A stretch of 64,000 bases of DNA from DATJGR01 sp963735085. Lineage in GTDB: Bacteria > Pseudomonadota > Gammaproteobacteria > Pseudomonadales > Azotimanducaceae. Below the pieces are notes generated by a model. It was not told where the DNA came from. It made no database searches and saw nothing but the letters and a program-made list of their open reading frames with translations. Location of the stretch: contig CAVTJP010000002.1 in assembly GCA_963735085.1 (NCBI GenBank), forward strand, positions 744,001-808,000. The letters run 5' to 3'. Positions 63,061-64,000 of this stretch are shown here, in pieces; position 1 is the first letter of the stretch, and the number at the start of each line of letters is the position of its first letter. The translations under genes were made by a program, and so were the position numbers.

Positions 63061-63251
63061 GGGATTGATTCGGGACCGGGGACGGTCCCTCACCCCGCCG
63101 GGGCGCTGCTGCTGCGCGACAGCGTCCAAACTCGCTCCGCAAAATGGGGCCGTTTGCGTATGGCGGAGAGGGAGGGATTGACTCGGGACCGGGGACGGTC
63201 CCTCGCCCTTCGGGCGCTGTCGCTGCGCGACACCGTCCAAACTCGCTCTGC
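63061..63251. repeat. Two direct copies of an about 80-bp hairpin-rich repeat
   Basis: Copy 1 is 63061-63140 and copy 2 is 63174-63251. Both start GGGATTGA, share GGGACCGGGGACGGTCCC (an imperfect palindrome), a GC-rich hairpin, GCTGCGCGACA and CGTCCAAACTCGCTC. They lie downstream of tRNA-Ser and have no coding capacity I trust. They resemble REP/BIME-type intergenic elements. Confidence 0.8.
63146..63179 (-). repeat. Duplicate of the tRNA-Ser 3' end and trailer
   Basis: 34 bases match 63316-63349 (the acceptor end of tRNA-Ser and the first bases after CCA) with one mismatch. It is in the same orientation as the real tRNA. Confidence 0.85.
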
Positions 63252-63281
63252 GAGTTTGTCGAACCGGAAGGCTCGTCCACA

Positions 63282-63345
63282 CCTCCCTCTCCGCCATACG
63301 CAAAAGGCCCCGTTTGGGGCCCTTTGCGTATGGCGGAGAGGGAGG
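63282..63345. repeat. 30-bp inverted repeat that includes the tRNA-Ser 3' end
   Basis: Arms 63282-63311 and 63316-63345 are complementary at 29 of 30 positions with a 4-base loop. The right arm covers the CCA and acceptor/T-arm strand of tRNA-Ser; the left arm is an inverted copy of it. Confidence 0.9.
63302..63322 (-). terminator. Rho-independent terminator after tRNA-Ser
   Basis: On the minus strand GGCCCC-AAAC-GGGGCC is followed by TTTT, directly after the tRNA trailer. It forms the tip of the larger inverted repeat. Confidence 0.75.
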
Positions 63346-63424
63346 GATTCGAACCCTCGATGGACGTATTAGGCCCATACTCCCTTAGCAGGGGAGCGCC
63401 TTCGACCGGCTCGGCCACCTCTCC
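63331..63424 (-). tRNA. tRNA-Ser (GCU anticodon)
   Basis: 94 nt including encoded CCA. The minus strand starts GGAGAGGTGGCCGAGCCGG, has anticodon GCT in the loop CTGCTAA, a long variable arm as expected for serine tRNAs, and the T arm GGTTCGAATCC. It lies downstream of csrA, the usual place in gammaproteobacteria. Confidence 0.97.
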
Positions 63425-63446
63425 AACGGGTGCGCATAGTATCAGG

Positions 63447-63656
63447 CTAGCGGCCGGTGTTGGACTGCGGCAGTACGTCATCATCAACGCCATGTTCACG
63501 TTGGATGCGGTCGTATATCTCTTCGCGGTGCACCGAGACGTTGCGCGGTGCGTTGACGCCAATGCGAACCTGGCTGCCCTTGACGCCCAGCACCGTCACG
63601 CTCACGTTGTCGCCGATCATCAGCGTTTCGCCGACCCGACGGGTCAGAATCAGCAT
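63447..63656 (-). CDS. csrA: Carbon storage regulator CsrA
   Basis: 69 residues. MLILTRRVGETLMIGDNVSVTVLGVKG and VRIGVNAPRNVSVHREEIY are the complete CsrA sequence, with the RNA-binding Arg in the last strand. It binds GGA motifs in mRNA leaders and controls translation. GGGGGA stands before the ATG. Between lysC and tRNA-Ser, as in relatives. Confidence 0.97.
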   Translation of the reverse strand: MLILTRRVGETLMIGDNVSVTVLGVKGSQVRIGVNAPRNVSVHREEIYDRIQREHGVDDDVLPQSNTGR

Positions 63657-63825
63657 TTCCAGTCCCCCCTACGTTGCCCTTCCTCGGCTATCCGGCGATC
63701 GAGCGTCGCCTTTCCATGTCGGTCTTTTTTCGGAAATTCACCCCGGCCGACGAGTGTGCCCGCGATTGCGGAAAAGAACAATCTAAGACGTTGCGTCGGG
63801 ACCCGTTGAACCTGTTCCGCGAAAC

Positions 63826-64000
63826 TCATGAGTCGACAACGGACAGCCTTTCCAATCCAAACGTCGCGTGAATCGCACGAACGGCCAATTCAAGGTAGCG
63901 TTCCGCGATCACGACGGAAATTTTGATCTCCGACGTCGAGATCATCAGGATGTTGATTGACTCCGCCGCCAGCGCGTCGAACATCTGTGTCGCGACGCCG
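63826..64000 (-). CDS. lysC: Aspartate kinase (C-terminal end)
   Basis: The last 58 codons of aspartokinase, reading GVATQMFDALAAESINILM, ISTSEIKISVV and ERYLELAVRAIHATF: the second ACT domain that binds the lysine/threonine feedback inhibitor. The rest lies right of the window. First step of lysine, threonine and methionine synthesis. The 169 bases to csrA hold nothing I recognise. Confidence 0.93.
   Translation of the reverse strand, partial: GVATQMFDALAAESINILMISTSEIKISVVIAERYLELAVRAIHATFGLERLSVVDS

Noticed and set aside
62983..63562. Minus-strand open frames of 131 and 188 codons across tRNA-Ser and the repeats
   Set aside because: They consist of tRNA and palindromic repeat sequence and overlap csrA and the tRNA; repeated peptide segments mirror the DNA repeats.

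Overview
The window reads as chromosomal DNA of a free-living gammaproteobacterium. Signs are the rnd-ycgL-ycgN block, the recR-ybaB-dnaX block, a pspF/pspABC locus with a sigma-54 promoter, and lysC-csrA-tRNA-Ser at the right edge. Base composition is GC-rich and coding is very dense: many stop/start overlaps, and several convergent genes end within about 10 bases of each other. The genus cannot be fixed from sequence alone; I would guess an environmental lineage near Steroidobacterales/Nevskiales/Woeseiales (inference only).

Left part (1-13 kb): a NitT/TauT-type ABC transporter (substrate-binding protein cut by the window edge), an HSL-type alpha/beta hydrolase, a GT39-like membrane protein with a GT4 glycosyltransferase, a MetX-family acyltransferase, an NDH-2-like/SelD fusion, a PA3496-like small protein, an SDR, a divergent avidin-family protein without a signal peptide, tRNA-Ala(GGC) and gltX.

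Envelope/redox region (13-26 kb): on the minus strand an HzsA-related c-type cytochrome lipoprotein is followed by an SH3-barrel outer-membrane protein, a second small barrel, a DUF4266 lipoprotein and a DUF3570 protein. Divergent from these are a CxxCH protein, a LamG-containing CxxCH lipoprotein, a Tat-exported DUF1501-like protein, a Trm112-type zinc-ribbon methyltransferase and a small Tyr/His/Gly/Pro-rich exported protein. This roughly 13-kb block is the best candidate for an undescribed system: at least three exported CxxCH proteins and several outer-membrane components, none of which I can assign to a named pathway.

Middle (26-50 kb): an LLM monooxygenase with a TcuA-like flavoprotein, periplasmic MsrB, DusA, TerB, three small envelope proteins, a partner-switch pair (SpoIIE-type phosphatase with a degenerate receiver, STAS protein) beside mlaA, hrpA, a MoxR/VWA pair, ycgN-ycgL-rnd, recR-ybaB-dnaX, a glycerophosphodiesterase, and the phage-shock locus (pspA, pspB, pspC and an extra small coiled-coil gene, divergent from pspF).

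Right part (50-64 kb): a dimethylformamidase-like protein overlapping pspF, a lytic transglycosylase, then catabolic genes (MFS transporter, D-aminoacylase-type amidohydrolase, desaturase, enoyl-CoA hydratase, acyl-CoA synthetase, cyclase-family hydrolase), a SnoaL-like protein next to a PIN-domain remnant, two membrane proteins, and a repeat nest built from the 3' end of tRNA-Ser(GCU), followed by csrA and the C-terminus of lysC.
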